From Alteromonadaceae bacterium BrNp21-10 (GTDB taxonomy: Bacteria; Pseudomonadota; Gammaproteobacteria; Enterobacterales; Alteromonadaceae): a DNA stretch of 64,000 nucleotides. The DNA is taken from the NCBI GenBank assembly GCA_030418115.1, contig JAUHQD010000008.1, positions 146,611 to 210,610 on the forward strand, read 5' to 3'. How positions within the stretch are numbered: position 1 is the stretch's first letter; the number at the start of each line of letters is the position of its first letter. This document shows, in pieces, positions 45,916 through 54,716 of the stretch. A program made the position numbers and the translations under genes. The notes beneath the pieces were generated by a model, which was not told the DNA's origin, ran no database searches, and saw only the letters and a program-made list of their open reading frames with translations.

Positions 45916-48276
45916 ATGGAAATCAAGCGCATGGATAAGTTAGTAAAAGACTGGGTATTAACGCGAACTTGGCTAGTTATCATCGCTATGATGTTTATAA
46001 CAGTGGTCGCCAGCATAGGCGCGCAGAACCTGTATTTCCGTGGCGACTACAAGGTCTTTTTTGGCAAAGACAACCCGCAGTTGAATGAATTTGAAAGTAT
46101 GCAAAGAACATTCAACAAAAGCGACAATCTCGGTATTTTAGTCGTTCCAAAAAATGGCGAGGTTTTCACTCAAGAGAACCTGCAGCTAATTTGGGAGCTT
46201 ACGGACGAAGCTTGGCAGGTACCTTATTCCAGCCGCATTGACTCCATAACTAATTACCAGCACACACAAGCCGAAGACGATGATTTATTAGTCGAAGACT
46301 TGGTGCTGGACCCCGCTGATTTAGATCCTGCGCGTATTGAGTTTGTCAAACAGGTGGCCATTAACGAGCCCTTGCTGGTCAAACGATTAATCTCCCCTTC
46401 TGGTCATGTGGCGCTGGTGAATATCACCGTACAATTACCGGACAAAGAAGATAAAACCGTTGAAGTCACTGAGATAGTCAGTACGACTAGAGCGATTGTC
46501 GAACGCTTTAAGCAAAAATACCCGGATGTTAATTATCATCTTATCGGCGTGGTAATGATGAATAACGGCTTCTTTGAAGAATCGCAAAAAGACGCCAGCA
46601 CCTTAATACCCGCGATGTTTATCGCCATCATTATAATGTTGGCGGTACTGCTACGCTCCATGACCGCCACCTTAAGTACGGTGTTGATCATCATTATTAG
46701 CGTCACTAGTACCTTAGGCATTGCCGGTTGGCTGGGATTGTACATATCCACCCCTACCATCAATGTGCCGGTTATTGTTATGACACTGGCGGTTGCCGAC
46801 TGCGTACATATTGCGTCATCCATGCTGTATGCCATGCGTCATGGTGAATCTAAAAACAACGCTATTGCCCATAGTTTAGAATTGAATATGAAGCCGGTAT
46901 TTATTACCAGTGCCACCACTGCTATTGGCTTTTTAACCTTTAACTTTTCCGATGTTCCCCCTCTCAAAGACCTAGGGAATATGGTGGCCATTGGAGTGTT
47001 ATTCGCGTGGATATTTTCGGTGACCATTTTCCCCGCACTGTTACGGCTGTTACCCATCAACGTCTCATTGTATGAGGAAGGGCATCGTGGCGGCATGGAG
47101 CGTTTAGCCGATTGGGTCATTCACAGTAAAAAATGGTTATTACCACTTTCCTCATTATGCATCATAGTCGGCACAGCGTTAGTACCGCTCAACAATATTA
47201 ATGATGTGGCACTGGAATATTTCGAAAAGTCGCTAACCTTTCGTCAAGATAGTGATTTTATGCAAGACAATCTGTCGGGTATCAATACCATTGATATCGC
47301 CATTAACAGCAACGAAGCCAGTGGCGTTAACCGACCTGCGTTTTTGCAGAAGTTACAAGCGTTATCGGACTGGTTACGTGAACAACCAGAAACCGACCAT
47401 TTATTTACCCTAACCGATACTTTTAAACGTCTAAACAAAAACATGCATGGCGATGATCCCGATTGGTACGCCTTGCCTAAGGCGCAAGACCTTTCGGCAC
47501 AATACTTACTGATGTATGAAATGTCATTGTCCTATGGCCTCGATCTAAATAATCAATTGAATATTGATAAATCGGCGGTGCGTATTAGCTTAACGCTACA
47601 CAATATGGGCAGCAATGAGCTAGTTGCCCTTGAACAACGCATTCGCGATTGGATGGCTAGCAATGCCCCCGAATATGAGATCACCATGGCCAGTGTTACT
47701 TTGATGTTTGCACATATTGGCGAACGTAATATGGCCAGTATGATCACCGGCACTACAGTGGCAGTTATTCTTATTTCCGGACTTCTCATATTTGCCCTGC
47801 GTAACTTACGTTTAGGACTCATTAGCCTAGTACCCAATTTAGCACCGGCAGGTATTGGTTTTGGCTTATGGGCGCTTTACAACGGCAATGTAAATTTAGG
47901 GCTCTCGGTGGTTACCTCCATGTGTTTGGGGATTGTAGTGGACGATACCGTACATTTTTTGAGTAAATATCAGTACGCCCGTAAGCAAGGTAAAAATGCC
48001 GAAGATGCTGTACGTTATGCCTTTTCTAGCGTCGGCCGAGCGTTGTGGATCACTACACTAGTGTTGTTTACCGGCTTTATGATTTTGTCACTATCCGCCT
48101 TTACCCTAAACGGGCATTTAGGCTTATTGACTGCGGTGATCATTCTGTTGGCACTCATTGTCGACTTCTTGTTCTTACCACTATTTTTAATGTTGCTAGA
48201 TAAGCGAGAATACCCCGTTGATACCGACCTCACACCAACGAATAACACCACTAAGGAAGCTCCTCATGAAGCATAA
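45916..48276 (+). CDS. MMPL/RND-superfamily exporter
   Basis: The protein has 786 residues in two similar halves, each with one membrane segment, a large periplasmic loop, then five more segments (12 in all). The proton-relay Asp residues appear in VADCVHIASS (first half) and VDDTVHFLSKYQ (second half), a motif typical of MMPL and hopanoid-type (HpnN-like) exporters. A sterol-sensing-domain-like arrangement is apparent. It probably moves a lipid or hydrophobic metabolite from the inner membrane. The next gene overlaps its end by 11 bases. The ATG at 45916 has no clear ribosome-binding site; one at 45931 is possible. Confidence 0.88.
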   Translation: MEIKRMDKLVKDWVLTRTWLVIIAMMFITVVASIGAQNLYFRGDYKVFFGKDNPQLNEFESMQRTFNKSDNLGILVVPKNGEVFTQENLQLIWELTDEAWQVPYSSRIDSITNYQHTQAEDDDLLVEDLVLDPADLDPARIEFVKQVAINEPLLVKRLISPSGHVALVNITVQLPDKEDKTVEVTEIVSTTRAIVERFKQKYPDVNYHLIGVVMMNNGFFEESQKDASTLIPAMFIAIIIMLAVLLRSMTATLSTVLIIIISVTSTLGIAGWLGLYISTPTINVPVIVMTLAVADCVHIASSMLYAMRHGESKNNAIAHSLELNMKPVFITSATTAIGFLTFNFSDVPPLKDLGNMVAIGVLFAWIFSVTIFPALLRLLPINVSLYEEGHRGGMERLADWVIHSKKWLLPLSSLCIIVGTALVPLNNINDVALEYFEKSLTFRQDSDFMQDNLSGINTIDIAINSNEASGVNRPAFLQKLQALSDWLREQPETDHLFTLTDTFKRLNKNMHGDDPDWYALPKAQDLSAQYLLMYEMSLSYGLDLNNQLNIDKSAVRISLTLHNMGSNELVALEQRIRDWMASNAPEYEITMASVTLMFAHIGERNMASMITGTTVAVILISGLLIFALRNLRLGLISLVPNLAPAGIGFGLWALYNGNVNLGLSVVTSMCLGIVVDDTVHFLSKYQYARKQGKNAEDAVRYAFSSVGRALWITTLVLFTGFMILSLSAFTLNGHLGLLTAVIILLALIVDFLFLPLFLMLLDKREYPVDTDLTPTNNTTKEAPHEA

Positions 48277-49063
48277 GTTTATTAGCAATAGCCTTTGTCT
48301 TTGCCTCTCACTGCTTATTTTAGCCACTTCAGCCTATGCCCAAACCGCTGAAAAAAAAGGCCTGCAGATCGCCAGCGAGCGTAAGAATCGTGACAAGGGT
48401 TGGCAAAGTAGTGAATCGGAAACCACCATGATATTGCGTGATGCCAGTGGTAATGAAAGTGTGCGCAGTATTAAAACCAAAGCCTTAGAGGTTCAAGGTG
48501 ATGGCGATAAAGGTCTGACTATTTTTAATGAGCCCGCGGATGTTAGGGGCACAGCCTTTCTCAACTTCTCACACATTGAAGATGCCGATGAACAGTGGTT
48601 ATTTTTACCGGCATTAAAGAAGGTCAAACGCATTTCCTCACGCAATAAGTCCGGCCCTTTTATGAGCAGTGAGTTTGCCTATGAAGACCTCAGTTCCTTT
48701 GAATTAGCCAAATATCAGTTCACCTATTTACGCGATGAAACCCTTGATGGTGTTGACTGTTACGTAGTAGAAAGTGTGCCAACAGATAAGTTCTCTGGGT
48801 ATACCAAACTAGTCAATTGGATCGACAAGGAAGAGTATCGGGTTATAAAAACTGATTACTATGATCGCAAAAGAATACTCTTAAAAACCACGACCTTAAG
48901 TCAATACAAGTTATATTTGGAACAGTACTGGCGTCCTCATCAGCTTGATGTGATTAATCATCAAACCGGCAAGAGCACGCAATTAGTGATTGAAAGTATT
49001 AACTTTAAAACCGGTCTGGACGATAAAGACTTTAATAAGAACAGCTTAAAACGTGCACGCTAA
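48266..49063 (+). CDS. Periplasmic LolA-like outer-membrane lipoprotein-sorting protein
   Basis: The frame is open from 48218, but the ATG at 48266 has AGGA upstream and gives a signal peptide (MKHKFISNSLCLCLSLLILATSAYAQ); it has 265 residues. The stretch DEQWLFLPALKKVKRISSRNKSGPFMSSEFAYEDLSS is diagnostic of the PF17131-type LolA-like family, a half-barrel that shields hydrophobic ligands. It overlaps the MMPL gene, implying coupled synthesis. It probably carries the exporter's substrate across the periplasm; that is inference from context. Confidence 0.85.
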   Translation: MKHKFISNSLCLCLSLLILATSAYAQTAEKKGLQIASERKNRDKGWQSSESETTMILRDASGNESVRSIKTKALEVQGDGDKGLTIFNEPADVRGTAFLNFSHIEDADEQWLFLPALKKVKRISSRNKSGPFMSSEFAYEDLSSFELAKYQFTYLRDETLDGVDCYVVESVPTDKFSGYTKLVNWIDKEEYRVIKTDYYDRKRILLKTTTLSQYKLYLEQYWRPHQLDVINHQTGKSTQLVIESINFKTGLDDKDFNKNSLKRAR

Positions 49064-49126
49064 TGATGTTCCGCCATTTAATAGTCATTGGTAACACAAC
49101 ATAACTGACTATTAAGAGCCTGAATT

Positions 49127-50872
49127 ATGCGAGTGAAGTACCTAGTAATGGTGATTAGCGTCATCTCGACATTACCCATACTAGCCCAAAGTGCAGAGTT
49201 AACCGCCAGTCCGTCATTGTACCGGGGCAGCATTAATGTTGTTGAAGGTGACACCTTGTGGAGTCTGGCGGCCAAGCACCGCCCCTCCACCGAGGTTTCG
49301 GTACAGCAGATGATGCTGGCAATCCACAAACTCAATCCTCACGCTTTTGGTCAACACAATGTTAATGGCCTCAAAGCAGGAGTGGAGCTGTCTATTCCAA
49401 GCCTAGAAATAATTAATCAATGGGATAAAACCCAGGCAAAAAAAACTGCCATTGAACATAATTCGCAGTGGCTTACTGCCAATTCCAATTACTCTGAACT
49501 AGTATTATCTGTACAATCCAATCCCGACAACCATATTCAAGAGCCAAGCAACAACCCAATGATTGATTTGCCCCCAGCGATAGATTCCAGTCCTGCTCCT
49601 ATGCAGGTTGAATCACCGACCCAACGCCCTAGTGATTCATTACTACCGTTGGAAACCCTGCAACAAGATAAATCCATTGTGCGGTCGCCTGAAAATGACA
49701 ACCTAGATAGCAATACTCCTGCTGACGATGCTTCTACGCTACAAATCAATGGTCATGCACGGTTTGAGGGACGCTATTTCCCACAAAAAGCGGCTTATAC
49801 GGGCCAACTGGATAAACAATGGTCTGGTAGTTTAGAATTTGATTTTTACCTGCCTTGGAATGATGAATACGACGGCATTACCTTTAGCCCCTATGTACGT
49901 AAAGATCTACAAGATGACGAGCGTAGCCTTGGTGACATTCGAGAATTAAAGTATTTCCATGTAGGTGACAATTGGGAAATTCATGTTGGTATCGATCAAG
50001 TTTTCTGGGGCGTTGCCGAAACGGTGCATCTAGTGGACATTATCAATCAAACCGATGCCGTCGCCGCACCTGATGGCGAAGACAAACTCGGCCAGCCCAT
50101 GGTGCATTTATCTTGGGTGCAAGATTGGGGCACCTTGGATTTCTTCGTTTTACCCTATTTTCGCGAACGTACTTTTGCCGGCTTCGATGGTCGCTTAAGG
50201 GGCCCACTTCCGGTAAATACCGACTTGCCGCTCTATGAATCTAGTGATGAAGAAAAACACGTGGATTTTGCCCTACGTTGGAATCATTCATTTGATGATT
50301 GGGAGCTAGCATTGTCCAGTTTTAGCGGCACTTCTCGCGAACCTTTAATGGTTATGCAATCCAGCGAAACCACTGGGCCAACATTACTACCTTTTTATCC
50401 GCTGATTAAACAATTCGGTATTGAAAGCATTTACCTGTCCGGTGACTGGATCTGGAAGCTGGAGGGTATTCATCGCAGCGGTAATTTAATTGAAGATTAC
50501 CAAGCTGCAGATGTTGGTTTTGAATACACCTTGTATGGCATTGCCGATTCCATTATTGATATGGGGCTGCTATTGGAATTCCAGTACGACAGTCGCGGTG
50601 CTCAAGCGACCTCTTTTGGCCAAAACGATATTTTCTTCGGCACCCGCATTGCCTTTAATGACATTGATGGCAGTGAAATTCTTGCGGGATTTGCCCAAGA
50701 CTTAGACTACAGCGATAGCCGCAGCATGTTGATTGAAGCCAAAACCCGATTAAGCCCTCATTGGACAGCGAATCTGGATCTGTGGTTATTCAGCAGTAAA
50801 CAATCCCAAGATAACAGTTACATGATCCGTCAAGACGACCATATTCAGTTATCACTGGAATACTTTTTTTAG
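49127..50872 (+). CDS. FimV-type LysM domain protein with probable outer-membrane beta barrel
   Basis: The protein has 581 residues. A signal peptide (to about AQSAE, residue 24) is followed by a LysM-like region resembling the FimV N-terminus (GDTLWSLAAKHRPS, VSVQQMMLAIHKLNPHAF, LKAGVELSIP; about 36-92). A Pro/Ser/Asn-rich linker runs to about 205. The rest, beginning INGHARFEGRYFP, alternates polar and aromatic residues, with repeated YF-, W- and D-rich strands, and ends in LEYFF, a terminal Phe as in outer-membrane barrels. The barrel family is not recognised with certainty. It lies 63 bases past the LolA-like gene and is the third gene of the operon. Confidence 0.75.
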   Translation: MRVKYLVMVISVISTLPILAQSAELTASPSLYRGSINVVEGDTLWSLAAKHRPSTEVSVQQMMLAIHKLNPHAFGQHNVNGLKAGVELSIPSLEIINQWDKTQAKKTAIEHNSQWLTANSNYSELVLSVQSNPDNHIQEPSNNPMIDLPPAIDSSPAPMQVESPTQRPSDSLLPLETLQQDKSIVRSPENDNLDSNTPADDASTLQINGHARFEGRYFPQKAAYTGQLDKQWSGSLEFDFYLPWNDEYDGITFSPYVRKDLQDDERSLGDIRELKYFHVGDNWEIHVGIDQVFWGVAETVHLVDIINQTDAVAAPDGEDKLGQPMVHLSWVQDWGTLDFFVLPYFRERTFAGFDGRLRGPLPVNTDLPLYESSDEEKHVDFALRWNHSFDDWELALSSFSGTSREPLMVMQSSETTGPTLLPFYPLIKQFGIESIYLSGDWIWKLEGIHRSGNLIEDYQAADVGFEYTLYGIADSIIDMGLLLEFQYDSRGAQATSFGQNDIFFGTRIAFNDIDGSEILAGFAQDLDYSDSRSMLIEAKTRLSPHWTANLDLWLFSSKQSQDNSYMIRQDDHIQLSLEYFF

Positions 50873-50887
50873 CGCCCTTATCCCATA

Positions 50888-51514
50888 TTACTGGTGAGGG
50901 TGTTCAGTTACTTTAAACACCGGCAAACTCCAATTCCAGCGTATGGCAAATAACCTCAAGACTAAAGTAATCAATCCGCCCGTCAGCATGCAACTACTGG
51001 CGTTCAAACCTATATACTGCGCTACAAAATATCCCAAACCACCGGCAATACACGTGGTGGCATAGAGTTCACCTTTTAACACTAAAGGAATTTCACGGCA
51101 CATCACATCCCGAAGCAGGCCGCCAAACACGCCGGTCATAGTGCCCATAACAATGGCAATAAAAGGAGTTACCCCAAGACTTAAGGCTTTTTGCAAGCCA
51201 ATCATATTTACAAATGCCAAGCCAAGGGCATCGGCCAACAATAAAAAGCGCAATGGAAAACGATCGTAGATACGCACCCATAAAATAGTAGCAAAGGCCG
51301 CGGCGAGAATACTGTACAAGTAACTATTATCATGCACCCAAAATACCGGTAAATTTAGGATCAAATCGCGAGTAGTGCCCCCACCGACGGCCGTAACAGA
51401 GGCCAACACCACCACTCCGAAACCATCCATATGTTTCTTATGAGCCATTAATGTGCCCGAAATGGCAAATACTGCGACACCCAAAATATCGATCCAATGT
51501 AACCAACTACTCAT
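50888..51514 (-). CDS. TRIC-family (YadS/UPF0126) trimeric cation channel homolog
   Basis: The protein has 208 residues and about seven membrane segments. Two similar halves begin with IDILGVAVFAISGTLMAHKKHMDGFGVVVLASVTAVGGGTTRDL and ADALGLAFVNMIGLQKAL, with GTMTGVFGGLLRDVM in the second, the duplicated signature of the TRIC/UPF0126 family. Prokaryotic members are trimeric K+ channels in structural work; a role in glycine uptake has been proposed for some. It ends convergently 15 bases from the envelope operon and divergently faces the ilv leader. Confidence 0.9.
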   Translation of the reverse strand: MSSWLHWIDILGVAVFAISGTLMAHKKHMDGFGVVVLASVTAVGGGTTRDLILNLPVFWVHDNSYLYSILAAAFATILWVRIYDRFPLRFLLLADALGLAFVNMIGLQKALSLGVTPFIAIVMGTMTGVFGGLLRDVMCREIPLVLKGELYATTCIAGGLGYFVAQYIGLNASSCMLTGGLITLVLRLFAIRWNWSLPVFKVTEHPHQ

Positions 51515-51602
51515 TTTACCTGCCTATTTATAAATTTTTTCTTGATCTAGTTAACCTTGCCATGTTAACTCTATAGGTAATGCAGATTGGAGCAACCCTT
51601 AC

Positions 51603-51680
51603 GTGACTTTTTTGACTAACTCAATTTCTATCCTCATCAAAGTGGTGGTAATTATTTACCTGCCACGGGGCCTTGGTTAA
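51603..51680 (+). CDS. Ilv operon leader peptide (attenuator peptide)
   Basis: A 25-codon frame begins with GTG at 51603 and ends TAA at 51680. Its middle reads SISILIKVVVIIYLP: ten of thirteen residues from Ile8 to Leu20 are Ile, Val or Leu, the branched-chain residues whose supply the operon controls. It is followed by a competing antiterminator/terminator pair and by ilvE. This is the standard logic of translational attenuation. The start codon is chosen by the frame; no strong ribosome-binding site is seen. Confidence 0.8.
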   Translation: MTFLTNSISILIKVVVIIYLPRGLG

Positions 51681-51740
51681 GTCAAAAAAAGACAACAATA
51701 TAACCAAACCCTCGGGCTCATACCTCGGGGGTTTTTTATT
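51673..51740 (+). terminator. Ilv attenuator: antiterminator and rho-independent terminator
   Basis: The terminator stem is AACCCTCGGG (51707-51716) with CTCGGGGGTT (51724-51733), loop CTCATAC, then TTTTATTT. TTGGTTA (51673-51679, at the end of the leader frame) can pair perfectly with TAACCAA (51701-51707), which overlaps the terminator's 5' arm. A ribosome stalled at the Ile/Val codons would free the antiterminator. Confidence 0.78.
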
Positions 51741-51860
51741 TAATCACATTTAAGTTGTGAGATTTTGATATAACAGCGCGGTCCAATACGTTGTATTATT
51801 AGGGCTTAAACGATTATCTATCTGTCGTTAATTACAAAAATGGCGTGTAAAGAGAAATTT

Positions 51861-52790
51861 ATGGCTAAGAAGCTTGCTGAACTTATTTGGTTTAATGGCG
51901 AAATCATTCCTTGGGAAAATGCCACAGCCCATGTAATGACCCATGCTCTTCACTATGGTTCTTCAGTATTTGAAGGGATCAGGGCTTATAATACCCCCCA
52001 TAAAGGCACCTGTATTTTTCGTTTACAAGAGCATACACGTCGACTTTTTGATTCAGCCAAAATCTATCGTATGACTATCCCGTATACGCAGGAACAAATT
52101 AATCAGTCCATTAAAGACGTTATCAATAGCAATAACTTGGAAGCGGCCTACATTCGCCCAATTGCCTATTACGGTGATATTGGCATTGGCTTACGAGTGC
52201 CTTTTGGCCAAGAAACTGAAGTAGCAATAGCCGCATTTCAATGGGGCACTTACTTAGGTGAAGAAGCCCTGATAAATGGGGTAGATGCCGGCGTTTCTTC
52301 ATGGAGCCGTTTAGCTGCAAATACCATCCCTACGGGTGCTAAAGCTGGTGGTAATTATTTATCGTCACAACTTATTTCCATGGAAGCACGTCGCCATGGT
52401 TACGGGGAAGGCATCGCCTTAGACATCAACGGCTATGTGAGTGAAGGTGCCGGCGAGAACTTATTTGTGATTCGTGGTGATATTGTCTCCACCACACCCC
52501 GTACCGCAGCTATTTTACCTGGCATTACCCGTGATACTGTAATCACCTTATTAAAAGATATGGGTTACGAAGTTCGCGAAGAGAATATTCCTCGTGAAGC
52601 ATTGTATTTAGCAGATGAAATTCTAATGTGCGGAACCGCAGCCGAAATTACGCCGGTACGCAGTGTTGACGGTATTGCCGTTGGTAATGGTGCACGTGGA
52701 CCAATTACTGAAAAAGTACAAAGTATATTCTTCGGCTTATTCGACGGAACCACCGAAGACAAATGGGGCTGGTTGTATCCAGTGAAATAA
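51861..52790 (+). CDS. ilvE: Branched-chain amino acid aminotransferase
   Basis: The frame opens at 51840, but the ATG at 51861 (MAKKLAELIWFNGEI) aligns with known IlvE starts and has AAAGAGAA upstream; it gives 309 residues. Conserved motifs include HALHYGSSVFEGIRAY, GAKAGGNYLSSQL (PLP Lys), GYVSEGAGENLF and CGTAAEITPVRSVDG. It transaminates the keto acids of Leu, Ile and Val. It is the first gene after the attenuator, with ilvD 61 bases later. Confidence 0.96.
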   Translation: MAKKLAELIWFNGEIIPWENATAHVMTHALHYGSSVFEGIRAYNTPHKGTCIFRLQEHTRRLFDSAKIYRMTIPYTQEQINQSIKDVINSNNLEAAYIRPIAYYGDIGIGLRVPFGQETEVAIAAFQWGTYLGEEALINGVDAGVSSWSRLAANTIPTGAKAGGNYLSSQLISMEARRHGYGEGIALDINGYVSEGAGENLFVIRGDIVSTTPRTAAILPGITRDTVITLLKDMGYEVREENIPREALYLADEILMCGTAAEITPVRSVDGIAVGNGARGPITEKVQSIFFGLFDGTTEDKWGWLYPVK

Positions 52791-52851
52791 TCCCTTTTTA
52801 ATGGGGTCTATGATCCTCGAATTTTAACTATCAGATTTAACAGGAAGAGCA

Positions 52852-54702
52852 ATGCCAAAGTTACGTTCAACAACCTCCACCCAAGGTCGCAATATGGCTG
52901 GTGCCCGCGCATTATGGCGAGCTACTGGTATGACAGACGGAGACTTTGGTAAACCGATTGTCGCAATATGTAATTCATTTACGCAATTCGTGCCAGGCCA
53001 TGTGCATTTAAAAGACATGGGCCAATTGGTCGCTCGCAGCGTCGAAGCCGCTGGCGGTGTTGCTAAAGAATTCAATACCATTGCCGTAGATGACGGCATT
53101 GCCATGGGTCATGACGGTATGCTTTACAGCTTGCCTTCACGGGAGTTAATTGCCGATGCTGCAGAGTATATGGCTAATGCTCACTGCGCCGATGCCATGG
53201 TGTGTATTTCAAACTGCGACAAGATCACCCCAGGCATGTTAATGGCAGCGTTACGCTTAAATATTCCGGTAGTGTTTGTTTCTGGTGGTCCGATGGAAGC
53301 AGGTAAAACCAAGCTTTCTGACCAAATCATTAAATTAGACTTAGTCGATGCCATGGTCGCCGCTGTCGATCCTAATGTATCGGATGCGGATAGCGATAAC
53401 ATTGAGCGCTCAGCCTGCCCAACTTGTGGTTCGTGTTCTGGTATGTTTACCGCCAACTCTATGAACTGCTTAACCGAAGCCTTAGGTTTATCTCTGCCTG
53501 GTAACGGCTCTATGCTGGCCACCCACGCTGATCGGGAAGGACTATTTAAACGTGCCGGCAGCCTAATTGTTGAACTGTGCGAACGTTATTATAAAAATGA
53601 TGACGAGTCCGTACTACCACGCAATATCGCCAACTTTAATGCCTTTGAAAATGCCATGAGTTTAGATATTGCCATGGGTGGCTCAACCAATACTATTTTG
53701 CACCTATTAGCCGCAGCTCAAGAAGCCGAAATAGACTTCACATTAGAGGATATCGATCGCCTCTCACGCCGCGTGCCTCAGTTATGTAAAGTAGCACCGT
53801 CAACGCCAGAATATCATATGGAAGACGTGCATCGCGCCGGTGGTGTGGTGGGTATTTTAGCCGAGTTAGACCGCGCTAATTTATTACATAATGACTCCCC
53901 CCATGTATTGGGCACCTCCATTGGTGAAGTCATCAAGCAATGGGACATCCTCAATCCAGATAATGAAAAGGCCATTGAATTTTATCGTGCTGGTCCGGCA
54001 GGCATTCGTACTACTAAGGCTTTTAGCCAAAGTTGTCGTTACGACGACACCGATCATGATCGCGAAAAAGGCTGTATTCGTAATATTGACCATGCCTTCA
54101 GCCTTGAAGGTGGCTTAGCCGTATTGGCTGGCAATATTGCTGAAAATGGCTGTATTGTAAAAACAGCCGGGGTTGATGAGTCTATTTTTAAATTCACTGG
54201 TCCTGCGCGCATTTATGAAAGCCAAGACTCGGCAGTTGCCGGTATATTAGGCGATGAAGTAAAAGCTGGCGACGTCGTCGTCATCCGTTATGAAGGCCCT
54301 AAAGGTGGTCCCGGTATGCAAGAAATGTTGTACCCGACTTCTTACCTAAAATCCAAAGGTCTAGGTAAAGCCTGCGCACTGATCACCGATGGTCGCTTCT
54401 CTGGAGGCACTTCAGGTTTATCCATTGGTCATTGCTCGCCGGAAGCCGCAAGCGGTGGAACTATTGGTTTGGTTGAACAAGGCGATATTATTGCTATCGA
54501 TATTCCTAATCGTACCATTGCACTGCAGGTTAGCGATGAAGAACTAGCGGCACGTCGTGCAGCAATGGACAGTTCTGATAAACCTTGGCAGCCAAAGGAA
54601 TTCAGAAAGCGCAATGTCACCATCGCTCTGAAAGCTTACGCTATGTTAGCCACCAGTGCTGACAAAGGTGCGGTACGCGATCGTACTTTATTTGAAGACT
54701 AA
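52852..54702 (+). CDS. ilvD: Dihydroxy-acid dehydratase
   Basis: The protein has 616 residues, normal for IlvD. Cluster-binding cysteines lie in [12 protein letters not shown] and [20 protein letters not shown]. The Mg-binding Asp/Lys region is [12 protein letters not shown]. It converts the dihydroxy acids to 2-keto acids in Ile and Val synthesis and needs an iron-sulfur cluster. AGGAAG precedes the ATG by six bases. ilvA begins 14 bases after its stop. Confidence 0.97.
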   Translation: MPKLRSTTSTQGRNMAGARALWRATGMTDGDFGKPIVAICNSFTQFVPGHVHLKDMGQLVARSVEAAGGVAKEFNTIAVDDGIAMGHDGMLYSLPSRELIADAAEYMANAHCADAMVCISNCDKITPGMLMAALRLNIPVVFVSGGPMEAGKTKLSDQIIKLDLVDAMVAAVDPNVSDADSDNIERSACPTCGSCSGMFTANSMNCLTEALGLSLPGNGSMLATHADREGLFKRAGSLIVELCERYYKNDDESVLPRNIANFNAFENAMSLDIAMGGSTNTILHLLAAAQEAEIDFTLEDIDRLSRRVPQLCKVAPSTPEYHMEDVHRAGGVVGILAELDRANLLHNDSPHVLGTSIGEVIKQWDILNPDNEKAIEFYRAGPAGIRTTKAFSQSCRYDDTDHDREKGCIRNIDHAFSLEGGLAVLAGNIAENGCIVKTAGVDESIFKFTGPARIYESQDSAVAGILGDEVKAGDVVVIRYEGPKGGPGMQEMLYPTSYLKSKGLGKACALITDGRFSGGTSGLSIGHCSPEAASGGTIGLVEQGDIIAIDIPNRTIALQVSDEELAARRAAMDSSDKPWQPKEFRKRNVTIALKAYAMLATSADKGAVRDRTLFED

Positions 54703-54716
54703 TTCGGAGAACGACC

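Noticed and set aside
51840..51860. Upstream ATG that would extend ilvE by seven residues.
   Set aside because: The extension (MACKEKF) is not seen in IlvE proteins as I know them, and the ATG at 51861 has a better-placed purine-rich site.
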